Below, in pieces: positions 47,382-58,572 of a stretch of 64,000 nt of DNA. Every line of letters begins with the position of its first letter. Position 1 is the stretch's first letter. The notes under the pieces were generated by a model. It was not told the origin of the DNA and ran no database searches. It saw nothing but the letters and a program-made list of their open reading frames with translations. Origin of the DNA: Prochlorococcus sp. AG-409-K04. GTDB taxonomy: Bacteria > Cyanobacteriota > Cyanobacteriia > PCC-6307 > Cyanobiaceae. Made by a program: the position numbers and the translations under genes. The stretch spans positions 62,001 through 126,000 of the forward strand of contig QCKE01000003.1 of the NCBI GenBank assembly GCA_003215555.1. Direction: 5' to 3'.

Positions 47382-48124
47382 GTTTTTGAATTGAGATCGA
47401 TCTTTTCTTTTTCATGATCTAAGAACTCTTTAGTGCACCAATTTATTTTGGGCCAATTTTTTATTAGACTTTTTTTGAGCAAATCTTCAAGATTCTCTTT
47501 GGAAATATAAGAAAAATTTAGATTAGGAGGAGGCTCTTGAAAGAGCTCTATCCAAAGTTCTTTGGGAGGATCTAACAGAATTTCGCCATGTTGAAGTAAA
47601 GATCCATTTCGCCAAAATTGAGCGCTACCAATTCTTTTGCATCCGTTTTCATCAATTAAATCAGCATGTGTTGAGCTTGAAAAACAATTTCCAGATGCAA
47701 AACTAGAAGGTTGTTTCCCAAAAATCAAAGGAATTTCTAGTTCCCTGAAACAATCTATTAACCATTTTGTGGTTTCTTTATAGGCTTCATGTCTTTTGGT
47801 TGGTGGTGATTGCCATGCGAGAGAATATGTTATTCCTCCAGAATGAAGGACAGCACTACCCCCACTAGGTCTTCGGCAAATTTTTAGATTTTGATTTTTT
47901 ACTAGATTGATCCAATGTTCAGGAAGTTGTTTTTGGTGACGTCCAATGGACAGCCATATACCTTCCCATTTGTAAAGCCTGAAAGTTATTGATAGATCAG
48001 AGCCTTGACTTATCTTTTCAAGCATCATTACGTCAGAAGCCATTTGAGAAGGACCATCTAATGCAGGTGTGGATATGATTTGTCCTTCTTTGATCGAATT
48101 TTGATCTGATTTTTTCTTTTTCAT
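47366..48124 (-). CDS. Lipoate-protein ligase/octanoyltransferase-family protein (LplA-like)
   Basis: The 252-residue protein has the BPL/LplA/LipB core: ICRRPSGGSAVLHSGGITYSLAW (RRxSGG motif), SCTHADLIDENGCKRIGSAQ-like region (Lys with GSAQ) and SLLQHGEILL. Such enzymes attach lipoate or octanoate to E2 and GcvH lysines. The substrate here is inferred. Its stop overlaps the end of the S2P gene by 16 bases. Confidence 0.82.
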   Translation of the reverse strand: MKKKKSDQNSIKEGQIISTPALDGPSQMASDVMMLEKISQGSDLSITFRLYKWEGIWLSIGRHQKQLPEHWINLVKNQNLKICRRPSGGSAVLHSGGITYSLAWQSPPTKRHEAYKETTKWLIDCFRELEIPLIFGKQPSSFASGNCFSSSTHADLIDENGCKRIGSAQFWRNGSLLQHGEILLDPPKELWIELFQEPPPNLNFSYISKENLEDLLKKSLIKNWPKINWCTKEFLDHEKEKIDLNSKTYLVN

Positions 48125-48261
48125 TATTAATGTTCCTAAAAAAATCTGAGAATAGTTTGTGTTGGATTTTGATTTAAGTGCATTAATCCATGACAGGGTT
48201 TTGCAAAAATTCCCATTTTTGACTATTTAAGCCGAGAATAATAAAAGTTCTAATAGTTTTT

Positions 48262-48366
48262 ATGGCGACTTCAACCACTATTGATCTTGCAGGCCTTTGT
48301 TTAGTGGTGGTTATGCATGCAGGAGTTTTAGCTTTGAGATTAGGAATAAGCTTAAGAAGAGCTTGA
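48262..48366 (+). CDS. psaM: Photosystem I reaction-centre subunit PsaM
   Basis: A 34-residue single-helix protein, shorter than the usual gene-finding limit, starts MATSTTIDLAGLCLVVVMHA and ends LGISLRRA before TGA. It has the size, single hydrophobic helix and xLRLxxxL end expected of PsaM, which sits in the photosystem I trimer core near PsaI/PsaL. It lies upstream of por and the chl genes in a cluster of photosynthesis genes. Recognition is by pattern. Confidence 0.8.
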   Translation: MATSTTIDLAGLCLVVVMHAGVLALRLGISLRRA

Positions 48367-48431
48367 AAAGTTTTTCTGGCATTAATGCTTTCTATACGTT
48401 AAAAGCTAAGTAAACAAAATAATTTTTCTTT

Positions 48432-48842
48432 TTGGCACAACCATTGGTTCAGCCTAGAGAAGATGTTTATCTAAGAAGTAGAAGGTTTCGTAACAATTCT
48501 GCTAAGGGTAATTCTTCTCAAAGAATTGATGCTTCAACTTATGCATCAAAATTACAATTGCAAGAGGAGCGTTTTGAGCTTACTTGCAGTCTTATAGCCT
48601 TATTTCTTAAATCTGGTCTTTTGGTTATTGCACTTGCAAGCTCTTTTAAGTTGGTTGCTGCTTCCCATCAGCGAGTGACAAGAAACAACGAAATTGCTCA
48701 GGTACTTGAAGTTGAAACTGAGAATCTTGACAAATTATATTTAAGATTCGATAGTTTATTTGCAATAGGAGGAAAAGAGCGATTGTTGGAAGAACAAGAT
48801 CAGCTTATTTCTCCTGGAAGCAAGAGAATCATTTGGCGTTGA
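48432..48842 (+). CDS. Small bitopic membrane protein, FtsB/DivIC-like shape
   Basis: The 136-residue product (TTG start) has a 50-residue basic cytoplasmic lead, one membrane helix (about 52-75, TCSLIALFLKSGLLVIALAS), then a heptad-like helix (RNNEIAQVLEVETENLDKLYLRF). It ends with KERLLEEQDQLISPGSKRIIW. The order TM, coiled coil, xRLLxxxPG resembles the end of FtsB/DivIC proteins. The family is conserved in picocyanobacteria as far as I know and uncharacterised. The function is a hypothesis. Confidence 0.6.
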   Translation: MAQPLVQPREDVYLRSRRFRNNSAKGNSSQRIDASTYASKLQLQEERFELTCSLIALFLKSGLLVIALASSFKLVAASHQRVTRNNEIAQVLEVETENLDKLYLRFDSLFAIGGKERLLEEQDQLISPGSKRIIWR

Positions 48843-48914
48843 AAAATAATTAATAAAGTTTCTTTTATTTTGGTTGCATACATAGTTGACTGATAAATAG
48901 TTAGGTAATTCAAT

Positions 48915-49928
48915 ATGTCTTCATTTCAAGCAGCTCCAGGGACTGTCCTCATTACTGGGACTACTTCTGGTGTTGGTTTGTATGCAACCAAGGCCTTGGT
49001 GGATCTTGGGTGGAAAGTAATTACAGCTAATAGATCCCCTTCGAGAGCAGAAGATGCAGCTGTAAAACTTGGCTTACCGTTTAAGTCTCCAAATCAATTG
49101 GAGCATATGTATTTGGATCTTTCGGATTTAGATAGTGTTCGTGTTGGAGTCAAGAGTCTTTTGGCTTCATTGGAAGATCCTTTGGATGCTTTGGTTTGTA
49201 ATGCGGCTGTTTATATGCCCAGACTAACAAAACCCAAAAGATCTGCTCAGGGATATGAGCTTGCAATGGCTACAAATCACTTTGGTCACTTTCTTCTGAT
49301 ACAACTTCTTTTAGAAAGCCTAAGCAATTCCAGGCGTCCTTTGTGGCAAGGAAGGTCTTGGGGAATAGAACCATCTAGATTAGTTATGTTAGGTACAGTA
49401 ACTGCAAACTATAAGGAACTTGGGGGTAAGATCCCTATCCCTGCCCCCGCTGATTTGGGTGATTTATCAGGTTTTAAGGAAGGCTTCTTTGATCCAATAA
49501 GTATGGCAAGTGGCAAGCGTTTTAAACCTGGCAAAGCTTATAAAGATAGTAAGCTTTGCAATATGATCACTATCCAAGAGCTTCATCGAAGATTTAAAGA
49601 TTCTTCAATAGTTTTTAGTTCTCTTTATCCTGGATGTGTAGCAAATACAAAGTTATTTCGCTTTACACCCAAGCTTTTTCAATGGCTATTTCCACTTTTT
49701 CAAAAGTTCATAACTGGTGGATTTGTAACTGAGGCTTTGGCTGGAAAAAGAGTTGCACAAGTAGTATCTTCCCCAGAATTTGCTGTTTCAGGTGTGCATT
49801 GGAGCTGGGGAAATAGACAAAAGAAAGATGGTCTTCAGTTTTCTCAAAAACTTTCCGATCGTATTACTGATCCTGATACAGCTAAAAATGTATGGGATTT
49901 ATCAATGAAACTTGTAGGTTTAAATTAA
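48915..49928 (+). CDS. por: Light-dependent protochlorophyllide oxidoreductase
   Basis: LPOR reduces ring D of protochlorophyllide in light using NADPH. The 337-residue SDR-type enzyme has [43 protein letters not shown], the catalytic [22 protein letters not shown] (Tyr and Lys) and [15 protein letters not shown] with a conserved Cys. It is followed on the other strand by the light-independent reductase genes, so the cell has both routes. Confidence 0.97.
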   Translation: MSSFQAAPGTVLITGTTSGVGLYATKALVDLGWKVITANRSPSRAEDAAVKLGLPFKSPNQLEHMYLDLSDLDSVRVGVKSLLASLEDPLDALVCNAAVYMPRLTKPKRSAQGYELAMATNHFGHFLLIQLLLESLSNSRRPLWQGRSWGIEPSRLVMLGTVTANYKELGGKIPIPAPADLGDLSGFKEGFFDPISMASGKRFKPGKAYKDSKLCNMITIQELHRRFKDSSIVFSSLYPGCVANTKLFRFTPKLFQWLFPLFQKFITGGFVTEALAGKRVAQVVSSPEFAVSGVHWSWGNRQKKDGLQFSQKLSDRITDPDTAKNVWDLSMKLVGLN

Positions 49929-49951
49929 ACACTTACATCACAAAGTAGTTT

Positions 49952-50869
<918 letters not shown>

Positions 50870-50902
50870 CTATGTACATTCAAGCAGTTATTCGTTTACT
50901 TA

Positions 50903-50965
50903 GTAAATGTTTAGTTAATTAGATACAAGTATATTTTTAAATAGTTTTGATATCTAAACATTTAC
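50903..50965. repeat. 12-base inverted repeat in the chlB-chlL gap
   Basis: GTAAATGTTTAG (50903-50914) and CTAAACATTTAC (50954-50965) are exact inverted copies 39 bases apart, upstream of chlL on its template side. They may form a stem or paired operator half-sites for chlL. AT-rich sequence makes chance more likely than the length alone suggests. Confidence 0.4.
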
Positions 50966-51025
50966 CTTGAAAGCAATAAATATAGTTATAAATACTCATC
51001 ACAAATAACTAGTTTGTTGACATAG

Positions 51026-52618
51026 TTACCGACTGAAATGAGCTTTAGCATCCAATAAAGTTTCTCCATTTATTTCTTTGCATCCTATTTGTCGAGCATA
51101 GCTTTCTGTATTTCTTCGAACTTTGCCTCTAACAAAAAATGGGATTTTAGCCAATTCAGACTTGCCTTCAGGAGTCCAAGTTGGCCAATTCTCTGAAGAA
51201 AAATCATTTTCTGCTTGTTGTGTGGCTTGTGGAGTCGTGAGTTCTGATTGAGCAGAATGACCTCCTAGGTGACCTAAATGACTTTGATGTCCATCTGTAA
51301 ATTCAAAATCATGACGGAACATTCCTATTAAATGTTCTTCTAATCCCATCATTAAAGGATGTACCCAATCATCAAAAATCACATTCGCTCCTTCCCAACC
51401 CATTTGAGGGCTATATCTTGCCGGAACATCTTGAACATGCATGGGAGTACTTATTACTGCGCAAGGAACGCCAAGACGTTTTGCACTATGTCTTTCCATC
51501 TGAGTCCCTAAGACAAGTTCTGGTGCAGATTCTTTAATTGCTTCTTCAACTTCTAGGTAGTCATTTGTAATTAATGCTTCTAATCCAAGTTCTTTAGCAG
51601 AGGCTCTGACTCTTCTAGCCATTTCTCTGCTGTATGTTCCCATTCCTACTACTTCAAACCCAAGTTCTTCATTGGCAATTCTTGCAGCAGAAAGTACATG
51701 TGTACCGTCACCAAAAATAAAAACTCTTTTTCCGGTTAAGTAATTTGAATCAACTGATTTGGAATACCAAGGGAGCCTTGATTGATTCTCTTCTTTAATT
51801 GAGCATGGCATTTCCAGGTCCAGTAAATTATGAAGTTCTTTCAGAAAATCTTTTGTTGCATTAACCCCTATAGGCACAATTGTTGTGAAAGGCATTTTGA
51901 AGTTTCTTTCAAGCCAATTACAGGTTGATTCAGCGATCTCTGGATATAAGCAGACATTTGCATCTGCTTTGGGGATTCGCATTAAATCATTAGGCGTTGA
52001 TCCTAATGGTGCGACTACATTTACATCTATTCCATGCTCACCAAGAATTTTTTGTATTTCCAAAACATCGTCTCTACATCTGAACCCTAGCAAGGATGGG
52101 CCTAACAAGTTCACTCTTGGTCTTCTGCTTTCTACTTTCCAGGATGAAGTCCTTTCACTGAAATTATCCTCTGATAGGTCTTTCAGAAGTCCTCTTACTA
52201 ATTGATAAAAAGTTTCGGCAGCACCCCAGTTTTCTTTTTTGCTATATGCAGGTAACTCTAAGCTAATAATTGGAAGATTGAGACCCATACCTTTTGCTAG
52301 AGCACCTGGTTGGTCTTGAATTAATTCAGCAGTACAACTTTCTCCAACAAGAAGAGCTTCAGGTTTAAAACGCTCAACAGCCTCATGAATATGGGATTTT
52401 ACTAATTCGGCTGTATCCCCGCCTAAATCTCTTGCTTGAAAGGTTGTATATGTGACAGGTGGTCTAGTGCCTCTTCGTTCAATCATTGTGAAAAGAAGAT
52501 CTGCATAAGTATCACCTTGAGGGGCATGCAAAACGTAATGAAGTCCTTTCATGGATGAGGCGATTCTCATCGCCCCAATATGAGGTGGTCCTTCATATGT
52601 CCAGAGAGTTAATTCCAT
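51026..52618 (-). CDS. chlB: Light-independent protochlorophyllide reductase subunit ChlB
   Basis: ChlB with ChlN forms the NifDK-like catalytic component. The 530-residue protein starts [20 protein letters not shown]. It has Cys ligands in [13 protein letters not shown], an Asp in the cluster region, [20 protein letters not shown], and a C-terminal His-rich stretch ([12 protein letters not shown]) plus the conserved domain [21 protein letters not shown]. It is 4 bases after chlN, so the two are translationally linked. Confidence 0.96.
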   Translation of the reverse strand: MELTLWTYEGPPHIGAMRIASSMKGLHYVLHAPQGDTYADLLFTMIERRGTRPPVTYTTFQARDLGGDTAELVKSHIHEAVERFKPEALLVGESCTAELIQDQPGALAKGMGLNLPIISLELPAYSKKENWGAAETFYQLVRGLLKDLSEDNFSERTSSWKVESRRPRVNLLGPSLLGFRCRDDVLEIQKILGEHGIDVNVVAPLGSTPNDLMRIPKADANVCLYPEIAESTCNWLERNFKMPFTTIVPIGVNATKDFLKELHNLLDLEMPCSIKEENQSRLPWYSKSVDSNYLTGKRVFIFGDGTHVLSAARIANEELGFEVVGMGTYSREMARRVRASAKELGLEALITNDYLEVEEAIKESAPELVLGTQMERHSAKRLGVPCAVISTPMHVQDVPARYSPQMGWEGANVIFDDWVHPLMMGLEEHLIGMFRHDFEFTDGHQSHLGHLGGHSAQSELTTPQATQQAENDFSSENWPTWTPEGKSELAKIPFFVRGKVRRNTESYARQIGCKEINGETLLDAKAHFSR

Positions 52619-52622
52619 AATT

Positions 52623-53944
<1,322 letters not shown>

Positions 53945-54035
53945 AAATTGGGAATTCAAAATATACTTTGTTGCTTTTTATTTAGCATCTATGACTTATA
54001 GTCACTTCCTATATAGGGATTGATTTTTTGCCTAT

Positions 54036-54419
54036 TTAGTTTCTCCAGTAAGATGGCTCTTTTTCTTCGCTTCGAGAAAGTTTCCATACGTTTCTGCTTA
54101 TTTTTTGAGCGAGTAGACCTCCTCTTTTTGTTTTTGAAGAACCTGGGCGTGCGCCTAGTAGGTATGTCACTTCATTAGTGCTTAATGGCGAGCCAGTTTC
54201 TATTGCTAAGGCAACCAACTCGAGGCGTTGTCTTAGAGCGTTCAAATCATATTTCTCTTCATGATCTTCAACTAATCTTAACCTTGAAGTTCCGTTTTCA
54301 GAAATCTTTTGCATCATTCCCAATCCTACTAAACCAAGGGCTTGATGGGGGTTTAAATCCGTTGGTATGGCTTCAGAGTTTGAACTTTTTTTTGGAGAAG
54401 CAGACATCTTTTGGCTCAT
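54036..54419 (-). CDS. Conserved hypothetical protein, soluble, 127 residues
   Basis: The protein begins with a Ser/Lys-rich lead, then DLNPHQALGLVGLGMMQKISENG, LNALRQRLELVALAIETGSPLSTNEVTYLLGARPGSSKTKRGGLLAQKI and ends SYWRN. The central part looks like helices ending in a winged-helix-like turn (LSTNEVTYLLGARPG). It reads into the chlN leader with about 150 bases between. I recognise no characterised homologue; the position suggests it is co-expressed with photosynthesis genes. Confidence 0.6.
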   Translation of the reverse strand: MSQKMSASPKKSSNSEAIPTDLNPHQALGLVGLGMMQKISENGTSRLRLVEDHEEKYDLNALRQRLELVALAIETGSPLSTNEVTYLLGARPGSSKTKRGGLLAQKISRNVWKLSRSEEKEPSYWRN

Positions 54420-54505
54420 GATTTCTTTGAAGATATCGGTTCGAATTTAGACTTGCAAGAGTTTTTATTAGCTAAAAAGACAATCTTTCCGGTAGTATCC
54501 CCCAC

Positions 54506-55276
54506 ATGCAAAGTCGCACTAGTTTTAATAATGGTGAGCGACGACTCTCAGCGAGTTCGCTTGTAACAGGTTCTGAGGTGGCTCCTCAGGCTGGGGCAAG
54601 CTGCGTAATTACTACTGATTCAGAAAAATCTCTTGTATCTCGTCAAGCTAGCCATGTGCAGCAAATTGAATTAAGAAGTTATGTTTTCTTAGATTCATTG
54701 CAACCTCAGTTGGCTGCATATATGGGCACTGCTAGCCAGGGATTTCTTCCTATACCTGGAGACGCATGTCTTTGGATGGAAGTATCACCAGGAATGGCTG
54801 TTCATAGGGTTACAGATATTGCCTTGAAAGCAAGTAATGTAAGACTTGGTCAAATGGTTGTAGAGAGAGCTTTTGGTTCCCTAGCTCTTTATCATCGCGA
54901 TCAAAGTACAGTTATTCATTCCGGAGATGTTGTTCTCGATGCTATTGGAAGTAGTGTTAGTAGACGTACAAAACCTGAAGTAAGTTGGACTGAAGTAATT
55001 AGAGCAATTACTCCTGATCATGCAGTATTAATTAACAGGCAAAATCGTAGGGGCTCGATGATTCAGTCTGGTATGAGTATGTTTATCTTGGAAACAGAAC
55101 CAGCTGGATATGTTTTGATGGCAGCGAACGAAGCGGAGAAGGCTTCTAATATTACTGTTGTTGATGTTAAAGGTGTGGGTGCCTTTGGAAGACTTACTCT
55201 TGCTGGTAAAGAAGGAGATGTGGAAGAGGCTGCTGCTGCTGCAATGAGGTCAATTGATTTAATTAATCGACAGTAA
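54506..55276 (+). CDS. csoS1D: Carboxysome shell protein CsoS1D (tandem BMC domain)
   Basis: CsoS1D is a 256-residue, double bacterial-microcompartment-domain protein that forms a trimer (pseudohexamer) with a gated pore. The N-terminal 50 residues are Ser-rich and divergent. Domain 1 runs through [28 protein letters not shown] and domain 2 through [34 protein letters not shown]. The protein ends with [29 protein letters not shown]. The length and domain order match CsoS1D as known from Prochlorococcus. It lies just upstream of the main operon, separated by rdgB on the other strand. Confidence 0.92.
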   Translation: MQSRTSFNNGERRLSASSLVTGSEVAPQAGASCVITTDSEKSLVSRQASHVQQIELRSYVFLDSLQPQLAAYMGTASQGFLPIPGDACLWMEVSPGMAVHRVTDIALKASNVRLGQMVVERAFGSLALYHRDQSTVIHSGDVVLDAIGSSVSRRTKPEVSWTEVIRAITPDHAVLINRQNRRGSMIQSGMSMFILETEPAGYVLMAANEAEKASNITVVDVKGVGAFGRLTLAGKEGDVEEAAAAAMRSIDLINRQ

Positions 55277-55295
55277 TCTAATTATTTTCTTTGTT

Positions 55296-55880
55296 TTAAT
55301 TAAAACCTAGTTCTCTGAGAAATTTAGGAGCCAATGCCCTAGCTGCTTTGCCTCTACTTCCTAGTTTGCTTAATTGAATCTCAGTAAGTTCTCCATAAGT
55401 GCAATTTGCTTCTTTTACCCAAAAGATTGATTCAAATTCCCCCTTAGGATATGCAGGCCTTTGTAAAATTTCGCCCCAACATATCCCTTCAGCATCATGA
55501 ATATGATTCCCTTCAGGGTCGCATAGAACCATAACACTACAAAACCTCGCGCTGCGATATGGATTCCCTTCTAATATTTGAAGTATTTTTTTAATTTTGG
55601 CTTCGTTGTTTTCTGCGAAACGAGCTGAATAAATCCCAGGTGCACCATCTAATGCATCAATTTCGAGACCAGAATCATCAGCAATTGTCCAGGTATTAGT
55701 AACTTTTGCCGTATTTGATGCTTTTAATAATGCATTTTCTAAATAGGTTGATCCAGTTTCTTCTACTTCAAAACCTTTTGGTTTTGGAAAAAGTTCAAGA
55801 GGTAGAGGTCCCAACATCGCTTCAATTTCAGCGACTTTTTTGGGATTTCCACTAGCAATAGTTAGTAGTGGCTTGTTCAA
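55296..55880 (-). CDS. rdgB: Non-canonical purine NTP pyrophosphatase (RdgB/HAM1)
   Basis: The 194-residue product hydrolyses ITP, XTP and dITP to remove damaged purines from the nucleotide pool. Motifs are LLTIASGNPKKVAEIEAML, TYLENALLKA, TWTIADDSGLEIDALDGAPGIYSARFA and LSKLGSRGKAARAL. It is convergent with csoS1D (stops 19 bases apart) and is divergent from the cso operon, its start being the boundary of the cso leader. Confidence 0.94.
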   Translation of the reverse strand: MNKPLLTIASGNPKKVAEIEAMLGPLPLELFPKPKGFEVEETGSTYLENALLKASNTAKVTNTWTIADDSGLEIDALDGAPGIYSARFAENNEAKIKKILQILEGNPYRSARFCSVMVLCDPEGNHIHDAEGICWGEILQRPAYPKGEFESIFWVKEANCTYGELTEIQLSKLGSRGKAARALAPKFLRELGFN

Positions 55881-56238
55881 AATTTAAAAGCCTTAATTTA
55901 TGAGGCTTAGTGAAATTGTTTTATAGAGTAACTTATCAATCAAAAATTAATAGAGACAGGATTGGTTGAACATTCCATTCCGTACGCAAGAAAAGCATTT
56001 GGAACCTGTCTCAAGCAGACCTTAATCAATTTATTTATAAAAGACAAAGGATTATCTTGGCCTCCTAACTGATTTTTATAAAGCTTGTTATATGTGTTAT
56101 AGCAAGGGTTATAAGTTTAGCTTATCAATGAGTACAAATAAGGTGATCAGGTTTTTAGTGAATTCCTCTTGACTTATTGGTGTTTGAAACGTCATTGTCC
56201 TCCATGAACATTCCATTCCTTTATTTTACGCAAGGCAT
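55881..56238 (+). promoter_or_regulatory. Leader/promoter region of the carboxysome operon with a partial duplication
   Basis: The 358 bases before csoS1 hold a stem-loop (GAGACAGG 55953-55960 with CCTGTCTC 56005-56012, extended by TTCCA 55973-55977 with TGGAA 56000-56004). There is a repeated leader: GAACATTCCATTCC at 55968-55981 and again at 56206-56219, then TACGCAAG (55983-55990; 56227-56234), then GCATTTGG versus GCATATGG. The second copy runs into the csoS1 ATG. A -35-like TTGACT lies at 56169-56174 with a poor -10 (TCATTG) 17 bases later. The rdgB promoter also lies here. Confidence 0.55.
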
Positions 56239-56550
56239 ATGGCTAACGAAACTATGGGTATCGCACTCGGCATGATCGAGACACGCGGCCTTGTACCAGC
56301 TATTGAAGCTGCTGACGCAATGACTAAGGCCGCTGAAGTGCGCCTAATAGGTCGTGAATTTGTTGGTGGCGGTTATGTAACAGTTTTAGTTCGCGGAGAA
56401 ACTGGTGCAGTTAATGCTGCAGTTCGTGCTGGGGCTGACGCTTGTGAGCGTGTTGGTGACGGACTTGTTGCTGCTCATATAATTGCTCGTCCTCATAGAG
56501 AAGTTGAGCCTGCATTAGGCAATGGCAACTTCCTTGGTCAGAAGGACTGA
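56239..56550 (+). CDS. csoS1: Carboxysome major shell protein CsoS1
   Basis: CsoS1 hexamers tile the flat faces of the alpha-carboxysome and are pierced by charged pores. The 103-residue single BMC-domain protein reads GIALGMIETRGLVPAIEAADAMTKAAEV, then VGGGYVTVLVRGETGAVNAAVRAGADACERVGDGLVAAHIIARPH. It is the first gene of the operon. Its core is nearly the same as the csoS1E core later in the operon. Confidence 0.97.
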   Translation: MANETMGIALGMIETRGLVPAIEAADAMTKAAEVRLIGREFVGGGYVTVLVRGETGAVNAAVRAGADACERVGDGLVAAHIIARPHREVEPALGNGNFLGQKD

Positions 56551-56558
56551 AGTCTAAT

Positions 56559-56580
56559 GCGCTTTTTTTAAGTTAAGCGC
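56559..56580 (+). promoter_or_regulatory. Short stem-loop between csoS1 and cbbL
   Basis: GCGCTT (56559-56564) pairs with AAGCGC (56575-56580) around a T-rich loop. It sits 9 bases after the csoS1 stop and 39 before the cbbL ATG. No U-run follows, so it is more likely a processing or stabilising hairpin than a terminator. Confidence 0.4.
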
Positions 56581-56604
56581 GATTTCAAATACCTACATCG
56601 ACCT

Positions 56605-56611
56605 AAAGGAG
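56605..56611 (+). promoter_or_regulatory. Strong Shine-Dalgarno site of cbbL
   Basis: AAAGGAG is centred about 10 bases before the cbbL ATG. It is an unusually complete site in a genome where many genes lack one, in keeping with very high Rubisco expression. Confidence 0.7.
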
Positions 56612-56618
56612 TTATCCC

Positions 56619-58031
56619 ATGAGTAAGAAGTATGACGCTGGGGTTAAGGAGTACAGAGACACTTACTGGACTCCTGACTATGTCCCACTAGATACAGACC
56701 TGTTGGCTTGCTTTAAATGCACAGGCCAAGAAGGTGTCCCAAGAGAGGAAGTAGCAGCTGCGGTAGCTGCTGAATCATCAACAGGTACCTGGTCAACTGT
56801 TTGGTCCGAATTGCTAACTGACCTAGAATTTTATAAGGGTCGTTGCTATCGCATCGAAGACGTTCCAGGAGACAAAGAGTCTTTTTATGCATTTATTGCA
56901 TATCCACTAGATCTTTTTGAAGAAGGTTCAATTACTAACGTTCTGACTTCATTGGTCGGTAATGTTTTTGGATTTAAAGCTTTACGCCACTTGCGTTTAG
57001 AAGATATCCGTTTCCCAATGGCCTTTATTAAGACCTGTGGTGGACCTCCTAATGGAATTGTGGTAGAGCGTGACCGCTTAAATAAGTATGGTCGTCCTCT
57101 TCTTGGTTGTACCATTAAGCCTAAGCTTGGTCTTTCTGGTAAAAACTACGGACGCGTTGTTTATGAATGCCTTCGTGGTGGATTAGACCTAACTAAAGAT
57201 GATGAGAATATCAACTCACAACCTTTCCAGCGTTGGAGAGAGCGTTTTGAGTTTGTTGCAGAAGCTGTAAAGCTAGCTCAACAAGAAACTGGTGAAGTTA
57301 AGGGACATTACCTTAACTGTACTGCTACTACTCCTGAAGAGATGTATGAGCGTGCTGAGTTCGCTAAAGAACTTGATATGCCTATCATCATGCATGACTA
57401 CATTACTGGTGGTTTTACTGCAAATACAGGTTTAGCTAATTGGTGTCGTAAAAATGGCATGTTGCTTCATATTCATAGAGCAATGCATGCTGTTATTGAC
57501 CGTCATCCTAAGCATGGTATTCATTTCCGTGTTCTTGCTAAGTGCTTACGTCTTTCCGGAGGAGACCAACTTCATACAGGAACCGTCGTAGGTAAGTTAG
57601 AAGGTGATCGTCAGACCACCCTTGGCTATATTGACAATTTGCGTGAATCTTTTGTCCCAGAAGACCGTACACGCGGTAATTTCTTCGATCAAGACTGGGG
57701 CTCTATGCCTGGTGTGTTCGCTGTAGCTTCAGGTGGTATTCATGTATGGCATATGCCAGCATTGCTAGCAATCTTTGGTGACGACTCTTGTCTCCAATTC
57801 GGTGGTGGAACCCATGGACATCCTTGGGGATCTGCAGCTGGTGCGGCTGCTAACCGTGTAGCTCTAGAAGCATGTGTTAAGGCACGTAATGCAGGAAGAG
57901 AGATTGAAAAAGAAAGTCGCGACATCCTTATGGAAGCCGCTAAGCACAGCCCAGAATTGGCTATTGCTCTAGAAACTTGGAAGGAGATCAAGTTTGAGTT
58001 TGATACTGTCGACAAGCTCGACGTACAGTAA
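56619..58031 (+). CDS. cbbL: Rubisco large subunit, form IA
   Basis: The 470-residue CbbL fixes CO2 inside the carboxysome. It includes [19 protein letters not shown], the carbamylated Lys region [17 protein letters not shown] (Lys193), [41 protein letters not shown] and [18 protein letters not shown] (loop 6 Lys). Its form IA identity is indicated by the linked csoS/cbbS genes and the alpha-type sequence. Codon use shows more C-ending choices than its AT-rich neighbours, as expected for a highly expressed gene. Confidence 0.98.
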   Translation: MSKKYDAGVKEYRDTYWTPDYVPLDTDLLACFKCTGQEGVPREEVAAAVAAESSTGTWSTVWSELLTDLEFYKGRCYRIEDVPGDKESFYAFIAYPLDLFEEGSITNVLTSLVGNVFGFKALRHLRLEDIRFPMAFIKTCGGPPNGIVVERDRLNKYGRPLLGCTIKPKLGLSGKNYGRVVYECLRGGLDLTKDDENINSQPFQRWRERFEFVAEAVKLAQQETGEVKGHYLNCTATTPEEMYERAEFAKELDMPIIMHDYITGGFTANTGLANWCRKNGMLLHIHRAMHAVIDRHPKHGIHFRVLAKCLRLSGGDQLHTGTVVGKLEGDRQTTLGYIDNLRESFVPEDRTRGNFFDQDWGSMPGVFAVASGGIHVWHMPALLAIFGDDSCLQFGGGTHGHPWGSAAGAAANRVALEACVKARNAGREIEKESRDILMEAAKHSPELAIALETWKEIKFEFDTVDKLDVQ

Positions 58032-58040
58032 TAGCAATAA

Positions 58041-58073
58041 GAAGGAGACTATTTAGTCTCCTTCATCTTTTTT
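58041..58073 (+). terminator. Strong hairpin with U-run between cbbL and cbbS
   Basis: GAAGGAGACT (58041-58050) and AGTCTCCTTC (58055-58064) form a 10-bp perfect stem with the loop ATTT, followed by ATC and six T (58068-58073). It has the form of an intrinsic terminator but lies inside the operon, 9 bases after cbbL and 56 before cbbS. Partial termination or 3'-end protection is likely, since cbbS must still be made. Confidence 0.75.
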
Positions 58074-58128
58074 CTAAAAACTTTTGCCGATAAGATTCGG
58101 CATTTATTCATTCACTTACAGGTTCACC

Positions 58129-58470
58129 ATGCCTTTCCAGAGCACAGTTGGTGACTATCAAACAGTTGCCACCTTAGAGACTTTCGGCTTCTTGCCGCCG
58201 ATGTCACAAGACGAAATTTACGATCAAATTGCTTACATCATTGCTCAGGGTTGGAGCCCTGTTATTGAGCATGTTCATCCAAGTGGTTCCATGCAGTCCT
58301 ATTGGTCTTATTGGAAACTGCCTTTCTTCGGAGAAAAAGACTTGAACGTGGTTGTTAATGAGCTTGAGGCATGTCATCGTGCATATCCTGATCACCATGT
58401 TCGCATGGTTGGCTATGACGCTTATACCCAAAGCCAAGGTACAGCTTTCGTGGTTTTCCAAGGTCGCTGA
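58129..58470 (+). CDS. cbbS: Rubisco small subunit
   Basis: The 113-residue product starting MPFQSTVGDYQTVATLETFG is preferred to a longer frame from 58084 because it matches the known start. It has DEIYDQIAYIIAQGWSPVIEHV, YWSYWKLPFFGEKDL and HVRMVGYDAYTQSQGTAFVVFQGR. The protein caps the L8 core. It follows cbbL after the hairpin at 58041. Confidence 0.97.
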   Translation: MPFQSTVGDYQTVATLETFGFLPPMSQDEIYDQIAYIIAQGWSPVIEHVHPSGSMQSYWSYWKLPFFGEKDLNVVVNELEACHRAYPDHHVRMVGYDAYTQSQGTAFVVFQGR

Positions 58471-58491
58471 TTCTTCAGTTATCAGTTTTTA

Positions 58492-58515
58492 ATAGCCTCG
58501 ATTTCTCGAGGCTAT
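58492..58515 (+). promoter_or_regulatory. Perfect hairpin between cbbS and csoS2
   Basis: ATAGCCTCGA (58492-58501) and TCGAGGCTAT (58506-58515) form a 10-bp stem with a 4-base loop. No U-run follows. It lies 22 bases after the cbbS stop and 58 before csoS2. It probably shields the upstream mRNA 3' end after cleavage. Confidence 0.65.
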
Positions 58516-58572
58516 ATCTCTCAAAAAGAGCAGATTAATCTTCTCTAATTACAAAGTTTTACAAGGGCGGAC

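Noticed and set aside
54438-54447. GGTTCGAATT, like a tRNA T-loop
   Set aside because: No matching 5-bp T-stem, acceptor stem or anticodon arm on either strand.
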